DNA of 63,473 nt from CAYXVF01 sp964468125 (GTDB taxonomy: Bacteria; Myxococcota; XYA12-FULL-58-9; CAYXVF01). The stretch spans positions 1 through 63,473 of the forward strand of contig CAYXVF010000023.1 of NCBI GenBank assembly GCA_964468125.1, in the 5' to 3' direction. Shown in pieces: positions 1-7,551 of this stretch (position 1 is the first letter of the stretch; every line of letters starts with the position of its first letter). The notes beneath the pieces were generated by a model that was not told the origin of the DNA, did not search any database, and saw only the letters and a program-made list of their open reading frames with translations. A program made the position numbers and the translations under genes.

Positions 1-22
1 CGATCTGCAGCCGATCTGCAGC
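1..22. repeat. Two tandem copies of an 11-bp unit
   Basis: The first 22 bases are two exact head-to-tail copies of cgatctgcagc. The unit contains a PstI-like palindrome (ctgcag). With only two copies at the scaffold edge, it may be the end of a longer repeat or an assembly-edge artefact. It lies inside the possible minus-strand partial reading frame that runs off this edge. Confidence 0.6.
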
Positions 23-138
23 GCGGTGTAGATCGCTGTCCGGAGCTGCTCCTCCCGGTGCTCGTGCAGCCAACGAACGAATTGAGTGCCGACAGTCGGA
101 CTGTAGCTGAGGTCGCAAAACGACCGCGCAAGGTACAT
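1..138 (-). CDS. Possible partial CDS running off the left edge
   Basis: From an ATG at 138 the minus strand is open to the window edge for 46 codons. The peptide begins MYLARSFCDLSYSPTVG and continues with a charged, helix-like stretch containing RWLHEHREEQ. Third codon positions are mostly G or C, as in real genes of this window. No Shine-Dalgarno sequence is obvious, and another frame with an ATG at 150 is also open but has less protein-like composition. No family is recognised. It follows the small gene at 166-339 on the same strand and could be cotranscribed with it. Confidence 0.3.
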   Translation of the reverse strand, partial: MYLARSFCDLSYSPTVGTQFVRWLHEHREEQLRTAIYTALQIGCRS

Positions 139-149
139 ACGCCGCCCAT

Positions 150-167
150 GAGACGCTACCGCGTCTC
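150..167 (-). terminator. Small perfect hairpin at the stop of a short minus-strand gene
   Basis: GAGACGC and GCGTCTC form a perfect 7-bp stem around a TACC loop. The hairpin overlaps the stop codon (166-168) of the small minus-strand gene. There is no T-tract after it in either direction, so a termination role is only a suggestion. It could equally be an mRNA-stability hairpin or chance. Confidence 0.3.
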
Positions 168-339
168 AGCAGTACGCGCTCATGATGGTTGCGGCCCAAT
201 CGGCGGCGGCCGAGGTGGCACGCCCTTCCCCACGCAGCAGGAGGATTCGCTCGTCCACCAGCCAGAATCCGCCGTTGATGCTCGATTCCTCGTACTGTTC
301 TCTTGGTGCCCCAAAGCGGCTGACGAGACGCTCCGACAT
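166..339 (-). CDS. Small hypothetical protein, 57 aa
   Basis: An uninterrupted frame runs from an ATG at 339 to a TGA at 166-168. The peptide begins MSERLVSRFGAPREQYEE and ends TSAAADWAATIMSAYC. Codon third positions are GC-rich, and the composition (Trp, Tyr, an alternating hydrophobic core around FWLVDERILLLRGEG) looks like a small folded domain. No signal peptide, membrane segment or known family is recognised. There is no clear ribosome binding site. A short hairpin overlaps its stop codon. It could be a free-standing small protein or the C-terminal remnant of a longer one. Confidence 0.4.
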   Translation of the reverse strand: MSERLVSRFGAPREQYEESSINGGFWLVDERILLLRGEGRATSAAADWAATIMSAYC

Positions 340-387
340 GTTCCCGGGGCTGTGACAGTTTTTTATCGCCGCGCAACTCTAGACATC

Positions 388-412
388 GCGGATGACGCAA
401 TGCGCCATCCGC
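388..412. repeat. 25-bp inverted repeat upstream of secA
   Basis: Two 12-base arms (GCGGATGACGCA and TGCGCCATCCGC) flank one central base and pair at 11 of 12 positions. The element ends at the first base of the predicted -35 hexamer of a candidate secA promoter. The symmetry fits a dimeric repressor operator or a cruciform. No T-tract follows, so it is not a standard terminator. Confidence 0.4.
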
Positions 413-441
413 TTGACCCCTCGAAGGTTGGGCCGTAAGTT
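413..441 (+). promoter_or_regulatory. Candidate sigma70-type promoter for secA
   Basis: TTGACC at 413-418 is followed, after 17 bases, by TAAGTT at 436-441. This is a good -35 box with a weak -10 box, about 120 bases before the secA start. Only the spacing and the -35 box support it. A perfectly placed inverted repeat overlaps its upstream edge. Confidence 0.3.
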
Positions 442-559
442 CCGCGCGATCCTGTCGTGAACACGCTGTTGCGCGTCGTACGCAGCCATTACTTTTCGAC
501 AAGGAGTGCGCGGCCTGTCAGTGTGGTCGCGTTCATACGCCCTCGTAAGCGGAGACACC

Positions 560-3307
560 ATGGCTTGGTGGAATGCGATCATCCCGACCAAAAACGAGCG
601 AGAGCTCAAACGGATCGAAAAATATGTCGACATGGTCGGGTCCCTGGAGCAGCGCTACAAAGCCGTCCCCGACGAGCAGCTGGTCGCGAAGACCTCCGAG
701 CTAAAAAACCGCTATCTGGACGAATTCGAGAAGCGCGGCGGCAACCGCGACCTCCGGCGCACGGAGGGGTCGAAAGAAGAACTCGATGCAGAGCGTAAAA
801 AAGTGAACGCCGCGCTCGAGACCATCATCCCCGACGCATTCGCCCTCGTGCGCGAGTCCGCGCGCCGCGTGATGGGCATGCGCCACTATGACGTTCAGAT
901 CATCGGTGGCATCGTCCTACATGAAGGCAAGATCGCCGAGATGAAGACCGGTGAGGGAAAGACCCTCGTCGCGACCCTTCCTGTGTTTCTCAACGCCCTC
1001 GCAGGGCGCGGCGTGCACGTCGTCACCGTCAACGAGTATCTCGCATCGCGCGATGCGGAGTGGATGGGGCAGGTTTATCGCTTCCTTGGCCTCGAAGTCG
1101 GCGTGATCGAAAACTCGATGGGCCAGGAGGAGCGAAAGGCCGCCTACAACGCAGACATCACCTACGGCACCAACTCAGAGTTCGGTTTTGACTACCTGCG
1201 GGACAACATGAAGCTGTTCCTCCAGGACTACGTGCAGCGCGGTCATCACTTCGCGATTGTTGACGAAGTCGACTCGATCTTGATCGATGAAGCGCGGACT
1301 CCGCTCATCATCAGCGGTCCCGCCGAAGAGTCTACAGACAAGTATGTTCGAGTAAACGCGATCATTCCGGGGCTGAAGCGCGAGCAGGACTACACGATCG
1401 ACGAGAAGGCGCGCAGTGTGCTGTTGACGGAGAGTGGCATCTCTCGAGTGGAAGAGCGCCTCGGCGTCGACAACCTCTACGACCCGGACAACATCGAGCT
1501 GCTCCACCACGTGAACCAGGCGCTCAAGGCGCACACACTCTTCCGACGCGACGTCGACTACATGATCGACGACGGGAAGATCAAAATCATCGACGAGTTC
1601 ACGGGCCGCGTTCTCGACGGCCGGCGCTGGTCTGACGGTTTGCACCAGGCGGTAGAAGCAAAAGAAGGCGTCAAGATTCAAAACGAGAACCAGACCCTCG
1701 CGACCATCACCTATCAGAACTACTTCCGCCAGTATCTAAAGCTCGCAGGCATGACCGGAACCGCCGAGACTGAGGCGGAGGAGTTCGCGAAGATCTACGA
1801 CCTCGACGTCATCGTCGTGCCGACGAACAAGCCGGTGATCCGCCACGACATGGACGACCTCATCTTCCGGACTGAAAACGAGAAGTTCGAGGCGATCGCG
1901 GAAGACATTCAAGATAGCCACACACGCGGCCAACCCGTGCTCGTGGGTACGACGAGCGTCGAAAAATCCGAGGTACTCTCCCGCCTCCTCAAGCGCTTGA
2001 AGGTGCCACACAGTGTTCTCAACGCGAAGTACCACGAAATGGAAGCGCAGATCGTGGCACAGGCCGGTGCCAAAGGCTCGGTGACCATCGCCACGAACAT
2101 GGCCGGGCGCGGGACGGACATCGTTCTCGGCGGCAATGCGGAAGCATTGGCCGCGGCTGAGGTGGATCCCCTCGTCGATCCGCAAGGCTACGAGCAGACG
2201 CTGAAGAAATGGAAATCGCAGTGTGAAATTCAGAAGAGAGAGGTCCTCGACGCGGGCGGCTTGAAGGTCGTTGGCTCCGAGCGCCACGAGTCACGACGAA
2301 TCGACAATCAGCTCCGTGGCCGCTCTGGTCGCCAGGGCGACCCCGGTGCCACTCGCTTCTATCTGTCGCTCGACGACGACCTCATGCGCATCTTCGGCGG
2401 CGAGAAGATGAAGGGCTTGATGGAGCGCCTCGGCATGAAGGAAGGCGAAGTCATCGAGCACCGCTGGGTGAACAAGTCGGTGGAGAGCGCTCAGCGTCGA
2501 GTGGAAGGCCACAACTTCGACATTCGCAAACACCTCCTTGAGTACGACGACGTCATGAACGACCAGCGCAAGGCGGTCTACAAGCTGCGCCGCGAAGTGC
2601 TGGGAGCGGACGAGGCACAGACGAAAGAGCTCGTCTTGGACCTAGTGGAAGAGTCGATCATCAACGTCGTTGCGCGGGTGGCTCCGCCAAAGTCGCATCC
2701 AGAAGACTGGGATTTCGATGCGCTGCAGGAGTTCGGCAAGGCGGTTTTCGATGTGGACCTTCAATTGAGCGGCGAGCTCGACTCCATGCATCGCGAGGAG
2801 CTCGAGGAGGTCGTCTACAAACAAGCGGAGGCGGCACTGCTTGCTCGGGAAGGACGTTTCAGCTCCGAAGCGCTCTACCACGTGAGCCGAATCATCTACC
2901 TGCAAACCATCGACGATCTTTGGAAGGGACACCTGCGGGAAATGGATTCGCTCCGTGAGGGGATTTCTCTGCGCGGCTATGCACAGAAGGACCCAAAGCA
3001 AGAGTACAAAAAGGAAGGCTATAATCTCTTTGTCAACATGATGGGGACCATCACTGCCTCGGTGCTCGAGAAAGTCTTCCGCGTGATGATCACGAGCGAG
3101 ACCGAGGAGCAGTACGAGGCGCGCCTGCAGGCGCAGCGTGAAAAGCAGCGGCAGCTGATGCAGCGCCAGCGGGAAGCGCAGGCGGCGCAGTCCGACAAGA
3201 CCGCGGCGCCGAAGAAAGACGTCGCGAAGGCAGTCGCCCGGGACGTGTCCAAGAACAAAAAGAAGCGCGAGCGCCGCAAACGCGGCAAAACCACCGCAAA
3301 TCCGTGA
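560..3307 (+). CDS. secA: Preprotein translocase ATPase SecA
   Basis: SecA is the cytoplasmic motor that pushes unfolded preproteins through SecYEG using ATP. The 915-residue product matches full-length SecA. It has the N-terminal nucleotide-binding fold with a Walker A-type GEGKT, the DEVDSILIDEA DEAD-like box, the TSVEKSE motif, the AGRGTD motif of the second nucleotide-binding fold and a helical scaffold domain. The C-terminal linker is very rich in Lys, Arg and Gln and ends without the usual zinc-binding CxC...C(H/C) SecB-binding motif. The ATG at 560 is preferred because GGAG lies 5 bases upstream and the product then starts with the typical helix before PTKNERELKRI. It stands alone, with a terminator immediately downstream. 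Confidence 0.97.
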   Translation: MAWWNAIIPTKNERELKRIEKYVDMVGSLEQRYKAVPDEQLVAKTSELKNRYLDEFEKRGGNRDLRRTEGSKEELDAERKKVNAALETIIPDAFALVRESARRVMGMRHYDVQIIGGIVLHEGKIAEMKTGEGKTLVATLPVFLNALAGRGVHVVTVNEYLASRDAEWMGQVYRFLGLEVGVIENSMGQEERKAAYNADITYGTNSEFGFDYLRDNMKLFLQDYVQRGHHFAIVDEVDSILIDEARTPLIISGPAEESTDKYVRVNAIIPGLKREQDYTIDEKARSVLLTESGISRVEERLGVDNLYDPDNIELLHHVNQALKAHTLFRRDVDYMIDDGKIKIIDEFTGRVLDGRRWSDGLHQAVEAKEGVKIQNENQTLATITYQNYFRQYLKLAGMTGTAETEAEEFAKIYDLDVIVVPTNKPVIRHDMDDLIFRTENEKFEAIAEDIQDSHTRGQPVLVGTTSVEKSEVLSRLLKRLKVPHSVLNAKYHEMEAQIVAQAGAKGSVTIATNMAGRGTDIVLGGNAEALAAAEVDPLVDPQGYEQTLKKWKSQCEIQKREVLDAGGLKVVGSERHESRRIDNQLRGRSGRQGDPGATRFYLSLDDDLMRIFGGEKMKGLMERLGMKEGEVIEHRWVNKSVESAQRRVEGHNFDIRKHLLEYDDVMNDQRKAVYKLRREVLGADEAQTKELVLDLVEESIINVVARVAPPKSHPEDWDFDALQEFGKAVFDVDLQLSGELDSMHREELEEVVYKQAEAALLAREGRFSSEALYHVSRIIYLQTIDDLWKGHLREMDSLREGISLRGYAQKDPKQEYKKEGYNLFVNMMGTITASVLEKVFRVMITSETEEQYEARLQAQREKQRQLMQRQREAQAAQSDKTAAPKKDVAKAVARDVSKNKKKRERRKRGKTTANP

Positions 3308-3308
3308 T

Positions 3309-3356
3309 CGAGACCCCTCCGGGGGGGCTCGAAGGCCCCTCGGGTCTCCGATTTTT
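3309..3356 (+). terminator. Rho-independent terminator after secA
   Basis: Outer arms GAGACCC (3310-3316) and GGGTCTC (3342-3348) pair perfectly and enclose a second GC-rich pairing (CCCCTCC with GGGGG-type bases). A T-run (attttt) follows at 3351-3356. Position and structure fit an intrinsic terminator ending the secA transcript. Confidence 0.8.
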
Positions 3357-3431
3357 CGGCCGGGTCCACTAACCGTGTCCCGGTGAAACGGGTAGACCTC
3401 CTCAGGACGCTCAAACGGCGAGGAGCTGGCC

Positions 3432-5309
3432 ATGACGACGATCGATAGCCTTCGCGCCCTTGCGGCGCAGATTGACGGAAACGACGGGCTCGGCGAGGAG
3501 GAGTCTCGGTTGCTCGAGGCGGTCATCGCCCGCAACACCACCGCGGACAACCGCCACGTCAATGTCGATCAGATTCAGAGAGATCTGCGTGATATCGCCG
3601 CTGCCCACGGGGGACGGCGGGACGCGGCCTGGCTCAACACACTCTCCGAGCGCATCGAGGCGGTCGCCCCTCGTCCTTCCGAAACTGCGTCGCCGGTACG
3701 CGCGATCCGAGGCGCCATCGTCGATTCCGAAAAGAACCGTGGCACGAGCGCCGAATACGTCGGTTGGCTGACCCGCGGCGAGCCGGCGGGGGAGCACTTC
3801 TTTCAGGCCTTGAGCACGGTTACCGGGCGCTCTGCGGACGAGCTCCGGGGCATGGACCGCCTTGGGGTCGCCGAAGTGCTCGACACGCTCCCCGCGAGCT
3901 TGGAGCAGACCTGGCAGAGGATCCAGCGTGAAGTGGGGGCTACCCCCGACGGCAAACCTGGCAACCGAACGTTTGGGAGGATCGACGAAGCGCGCGGAGA
4001 CCAGGACCTTACAGCCTTCGTGCATTCGATCATCGGTGAGCCTGGCCCGACCGAGAGCGAAGCGGCGGAGCTCGACGCAGCGCGCGGCGGACTCGAAGTC
4101 GAGCTGAACGACGTTGCGACCGCCCTCGAAGTGGCCACGACTCGCTTCGATCAAATCCGGAGCAGCTTGATGTCCGAATACCAGGCCGCGGAGGCGATGC
4201 CCGAAGGCGATGCGCGCACGCAGCGGATGGCGACGCTCGATGAAGCGATCGGACGGCTGAGCTCGGTGGAGGAAACGATTGAGCCGATCGGCGAACGCCT
4301 CGCGGCAGGTCAGGCCGCACTCGAGGGCAACGATGCGGCAGCCATCGGCACCGCAGCGGAGGCGTTGAGCGCCGACGGGGAAGCCCTTGCGGCGGCGAAC
4401 ACCGAGCTCGATGGGATCGCCGACGTGTTGGAGTCCGTGGACGCCGCGAACGCGACTGCTGAGCTCGAGGCGGGACTCGCGGAAGCGGAGACTCTTCAGC
4501 AAGCGCTGCTCGGTCGACACGAGGAGCTCGCGCGCAGAAATGCGGAGCTTTGGGACGGAGTCGAGCAGGACTCGGCGGAGAGCACTCTGGAGGCAGCCGT
4601 CGATCAGCTTTCGACGGCCGGGACCGCGATCGGCCCCGCGGCCAATGCCCTGGCCGAAATCCGCGAAGCGCTCGCCGGTGAAAACCCGGACGTCGCGGCC
4701 CTCCAAGCTCGCTTGTCCGAGATCCGCCGTGGTTTGGACGACGCGTCGGGACGCCTGGACGCCGCGCAGACGGCGCTCGACGAAGTTGGAGCCGGGGTTG
4801 CGCAACGTGTCTTTTCATCGCTGGCGAGCGATGCAGGCATCAACAACGCTTCGAGCATCGCCAACGCCGAAGCACTCGGCGCTGGCGCGGTGCGCTCCTT
4901 CCACATGAACCAGGCGCGCATGGGCGCCCTGATCGCGCAGGCCCACGACGCGCTCTCGCCGGCCGACTTCGACGACTTCATGAGAGGCGTCTTCACCACG
5001 CGCATGGGCGACGTGAACGAAGGTGAGCTGCGCGATCCGCTGCCGGCGCCGGCTGTGACCGCGGGCTTGCTCAACGCGGACCGCGGTGGCGCAATCCTGG
5101 CCGAGCAGCTCGCGGACCCCGACCGACACGGGGCCGCCGCCCTCGCGATCAGCCGCACCGATCCGCGGGCTGACTCTCGCTTCACGCGGGCGATCGAGCA
5201 GCTCGAGCCCGCGCAGCTCGACCGGTTTTTTGGCTCCGTGGCGTTCTCGAATCTCGACGAGGCGACGCGTGCGCGGCTCGAGCGCTTGGTCGAGAGCGCT
5301 CGCAACTGA
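3432..5309 (+). CDS. 625-aa Ala/Glu-rich helical protein of unknown function
   Basis: The start at 3432 is well supported by AGGAG 6 bases upstream. No signal peptide, TM segment or known family is recognised, and no Cys-rich or catalytic motif is visible. Residues 1-200 look globular (WLTRGEPAGEHFF region). Residues about 210-455 are an extended Ala/Glu/Leu-rich helical or coiled-coil section made of loosely repeated LEA..L.. units. The last 160 residues (from VFSSLASDAGINN) look globular again. The architecture of globular ends and a long coiled coil without an export signal would suit a structural, scaffold or T3SS-exported protein. That is inference only. Its transcript is probably independent, because the secA terminator lies upstream and the next genes are on the other strand. 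Confidence 0.75.
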   Translation: MTTIDSLRALAAQIDGNDGLGEEESRLLEAVIARNTTADNRHVNVDQIQRDLRDIAAAHGGRRDAAWLNTLSERIEAVAPRPSETASPVRAIRGAIVDSEKNRGTSAEYVGWLTRGEPAGEHFFQALSTVTGRSADELRGMDRLGVAEVLDTLPASLEQTWQRIQREVGATPDGKPGNRTFGRIDEARGDQDLTAFVHSIIGEPGPTESEAAELDAARGGLEVELNDVATALEVATTRFDQIRSSLMSEYQAAEAMPEGDARTQRMATLDEAIGRLSSVEETIEPIGERLAAGQAALEGNDAAAIGTAAEALSADGEALAAANTELDGIADVLESVDAANATAELEAGLAEAETLQQALLGRHEELARRNAELWDGVEQDSAESTLEAAVDQLSTAGTAIGPAANALAEIREALAGENPDVAALQARLSEIRRGLDDASGRLDAAQTALDEVGAGVAQRVFSSLASDAGINNASSIANAEALGAGAVRSFHMNQARMGALIAQAHDALSPADFDDFMRGVFTTRMGDVNEGELRDPLPAPAVTAGLLNADRGGAILAEQLADPDRHGAAALAISRTDPRADSRFTRAIEQLEPAQLDRFFGSVAFSNLDEATRARLERLVESARN

Positions 5310-5334
5310 CCGTTCAGGTACGACACTGAACATC

Positions 5335-5667
5335 TCAATTGCTCCCAACCAGGACAAAGGGCGCCCAGTAGAACGGGTGACCGAGCTGCGCCTCTTTGAT
5401 GAAGGCTCGTTGCACCTGCCGGACGGTTTCGGCGGGGGCGGTCCCGTCGAGATAGCGCCGGTAGAACTCGCGCGCTTCGCGCATGAAGCGCTCCGTCGCG
5501 CGGTCGTCTACGGACCAGAGCGTGGCGAGGACAGAGCGGGCGCCTGCCTGCTGAAAAGCGCTGCGAAGCCCGGCGATCCCCTGGCCGTCGTAGCTCGTTC
5601 CGACCGCCGTCTCGCAGGCGGACGAGACGACGAGCTCCGTACCGGTGAGATCTAGACTAGTCAGAAT
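5335..5667 (-). pseudogene. C-terminal fragment of a CHAT-domain protease
   Basis: The minus strand is open to a TGA at 5335-5337. It translates to an unmistakable CHAT (caspase HetF associated with TPRs) C-terminal half: LDLTGTELVVSSACETAVG with the catalytic Cys, then GIAGLRSAFQQAGARSV, ATLWSVDDRAT, FYRRYLDGTAPAE and the conserved end HPFYWAPFVLVGSN. The upstream half with the catalytic His and the usual N-terminal TPRs is missing. Homology fades at about 5667 and no start codon or ribosome binding site is present. CHAT proteases cleave partner proteins in stress or defence pathways, but this copy cannot be active. It lies between convergently oriented genes and looks like the residue of a deletion. 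Confidence 0.75.
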
Positions 5668-5800
5668 GGAGCGTGAGACTGAGTGCGATGGCTCTGAGGG
5701 CGGCGCTCATGGAGCTGCGAGTTTAGAGAAGAGGCTCGCGGAGTTCTAGGCGCTCAGCGCCGTCGCTTCCTCGCAGATGCAGATGGCTTGCGGTGCTCGC

Positions 5801-7483
5801 TCAGTCGACCATGTGGTTTGCCATGTATTCCGCGACGTTGAAGGAACGGCTTCGCGCCGCCACTTCCTTCGCCCATGCGTTTCGCCAGGGGTTCTCGCGG
5901 TAGACCTGCTCCGCTCGTTCGACCGAGCCTTCGTCTAGGCGAATGAGGTCGAGGTGGGCGACATCGAGCTCGATCAGATTCTCTACCTCGCCCAGCGTCT
6001 CGACGCCCCGGGCGCTCTTCGCGCTGACCACACCGTCGCCTCCGAAACGACCGCCGCGAAGGTCGCCTGCGACGAACTGGCCCGCGAGCATGCCCTGGAG
6101 CTGATGCTGACTGACGCCGAGGGTGAGCGCGGCTCCGAAGCCCCAGGGCGAAAAGGCGAGAGCACTCGCCGTGTAGTCGAGGGGCGCGGTGAAGGCATCA
6201 ACGAGCGACTCGCCCAAGGTCTCCTCGAGGAGCAGGCGTGAGCCGTTGAAGTTGTAGGGATTGGTGCCGTAGATCGCGTGGCGCTCAACCTGATCGCCCT
6301 TGGTCGGGAACTTCTGAAAAAGCTCGATGAGATTGCCGCCGTCCTTCGCAGCCGCGTCGATTCCTCGGCTGAAAGCGAAAAACCCAGGGCCGCCTTCATA
6401 GGCGATACCCTTCAGCGGTTGCAGCGCGAGGGCGCCAGCGGCGGCCGCACGTGTGACGTCGAAGGGATGAAATGCAGCGTCGATGGCAGCGGCCACCGCG
6501 GGCGGCAGCGCGCTCTGGCGCGCGAGCAGGCTCGAAGAGCCGGGAAAGACATCGGCGCTGGAATTGTTGGGCAACGTGTCGACGGAGCGCAGGTTTGCGA
6601 AACCGAGGCGCGAGAAGCCGCTCGCGTTGGTGGCAAAGGAAGGGATCAAGCTCCCTGCCACCAGGCCCGAGTAGGCGTGGGTGAGATCTTCTCCGAGGCC
6701 CGGGTGGCCGCGGTGCAAGATCTTCACCTTTCCAGGCGGAAGCGGCGTGCTCGGCACGAAGAGACCGCGCTTCGCGAGCTCTTCCTTGAATCCAGGCTCT
6801 CTGAGACGAACGAGTACTTCGACGGGGCCGTTCGCCGCTGAATGGCCATCGAAGATCGGAAGGGTGCCGCCGTGCTCGTGCGCAATGAATTCGGCGGCCA
6901 CACTCAGTTGTTCGGCTACGACCGTTGCGGAGTTATTGGGGTTGTTCGGTGTGAAGAAATAGACCGGAAAGCCACGGGACGCGAAGTCCTCGGCTGCCGC
7001 GCTGAACGCTCGGATCGGGTTGTCGCCGGTACCGGCGGCGAGCAGAACGGGCGGCTTGTTGGGATCCACCGGATGAGCACTCGAGACTCGCTGAAGGAGG
7101 CAGACGTCGTTTCCAGGCGTGGGCGTGCCAAAGAGCGCCGCCTGCGTCGGCTCCGCCACCGATTGGCGCCAGGCGGTGAAATAGTTCGGTGTAGGGGTCT
7201 TCTTGGAGCCGTGGGTCGCTCGGAGGCGCACGGAGTAATCGAAGAGCCGCGTGCTGTCGGCGCCGCGATTCGATGCGTCGTCGGTGAAGAGCTGCTCGAC
7301 GACGCCGGACTTCAGGTCCTTGCGCGCTGGACGCACTTTGGGTCCTGGGATCTCGCGGACCGGAGGCGGCAATCCTCCACGGACCAGAGAGGTCTGTCCG
7401 AGCTCGAAGGCTTTTCGGAGAAGGGGGTCGACGTCGGCGATCGGCGACATCGTTGGCCGGACACCAGTGAAACCGAGGCTCAT
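5801..7483 (-). CDS. Alpha/beta-hydrolase-like protein (third gene of a hydrolase trio)
   Basis: This 560-aa protein lacks a signal peptide. Residues about 140-215 read like an alpha/beta-hydrolase core: a first strand PPVLLAAGTGDNP resembling an oxyanion-hole region, a second strand FPVYFFTPNNPNN, and the nucleophile-elbow-like FDGHSAANGPVEVL with Ser in a GHSAA context (compare GxSxG). The rest, rich in Ala, Gly and Pro, is not recognised. The start at 7483 is uncertain. An ATG at 7450 (MSPIADVDP) is equally possible, and neither has a strong ribosome binding site. It lies 68 bases downstream of the second hydrolase-like gene on the same strand and is probably in the same operon. Substrate unknown; a lipase or esterase role is inferred from the elbow only. 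Confidence 0.65.
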   Translation of the reverse strand: MSLGFTGVRPTMSPIADVDPLLRKAFELGQTSLVRGGLPPPVREIPGPKVRPARKDLKSGVVEQLFTDDASNRGADSTRLFDYSVRLRATHGSKKTPTPNYFTAWRQSVAEPTQAALFGTPTPGNDVCLLQRVSSAHPVDPNKPPVLLAAGTGDNPIRAFSAAAEDFASRGFPVYFFTPNNPNNSATVVAEQLSVAAEFIAHEHGGTLPIFDGHSAANGPVEVLVRLREPGFKEELAKRGLFVPSTPLPPGKVKILHRGHPGLGEDLTHAYSGLVAGSLIPSFATNASGFSRLGFANLRSVDTLPNNSSADVFPGSSSLLARQSALPPAVAAAIDAAFHPFDVTRAAAAGALALQPLKGIAYEGGPGFFAFSRGIDAAAKDGGNLIELFQKFPTKGDQVERHAIYGTNPYNFNGSRLLLEETLGESLVDAFTAPLDYTASALAFSPWGFGAALTLGVSQHQLQGMLAGQFVAGDLRGGRFGGDGVVSAKSARGVETLGEVENLIELDVAHLDLIRLDEGSVERAEQVYRENPWRNAWAKEVAARSRSFNVAEYMANHMVD

Positions 7484-7551
7484 GCGGGGCTCTTACGTAG
7501 TGGTTTCTCAGCTTATCGCCGAATCGGTGCGGACCGTTGTCCCCTTTTGGC

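Noticed and set aside
58..438. Plus-strand frame of 126 codons before secA
   Set aside because: Composition is Arg/Val-rich without structure, it has no ribosome binding site and covers an apparently real minus-strand small gene.
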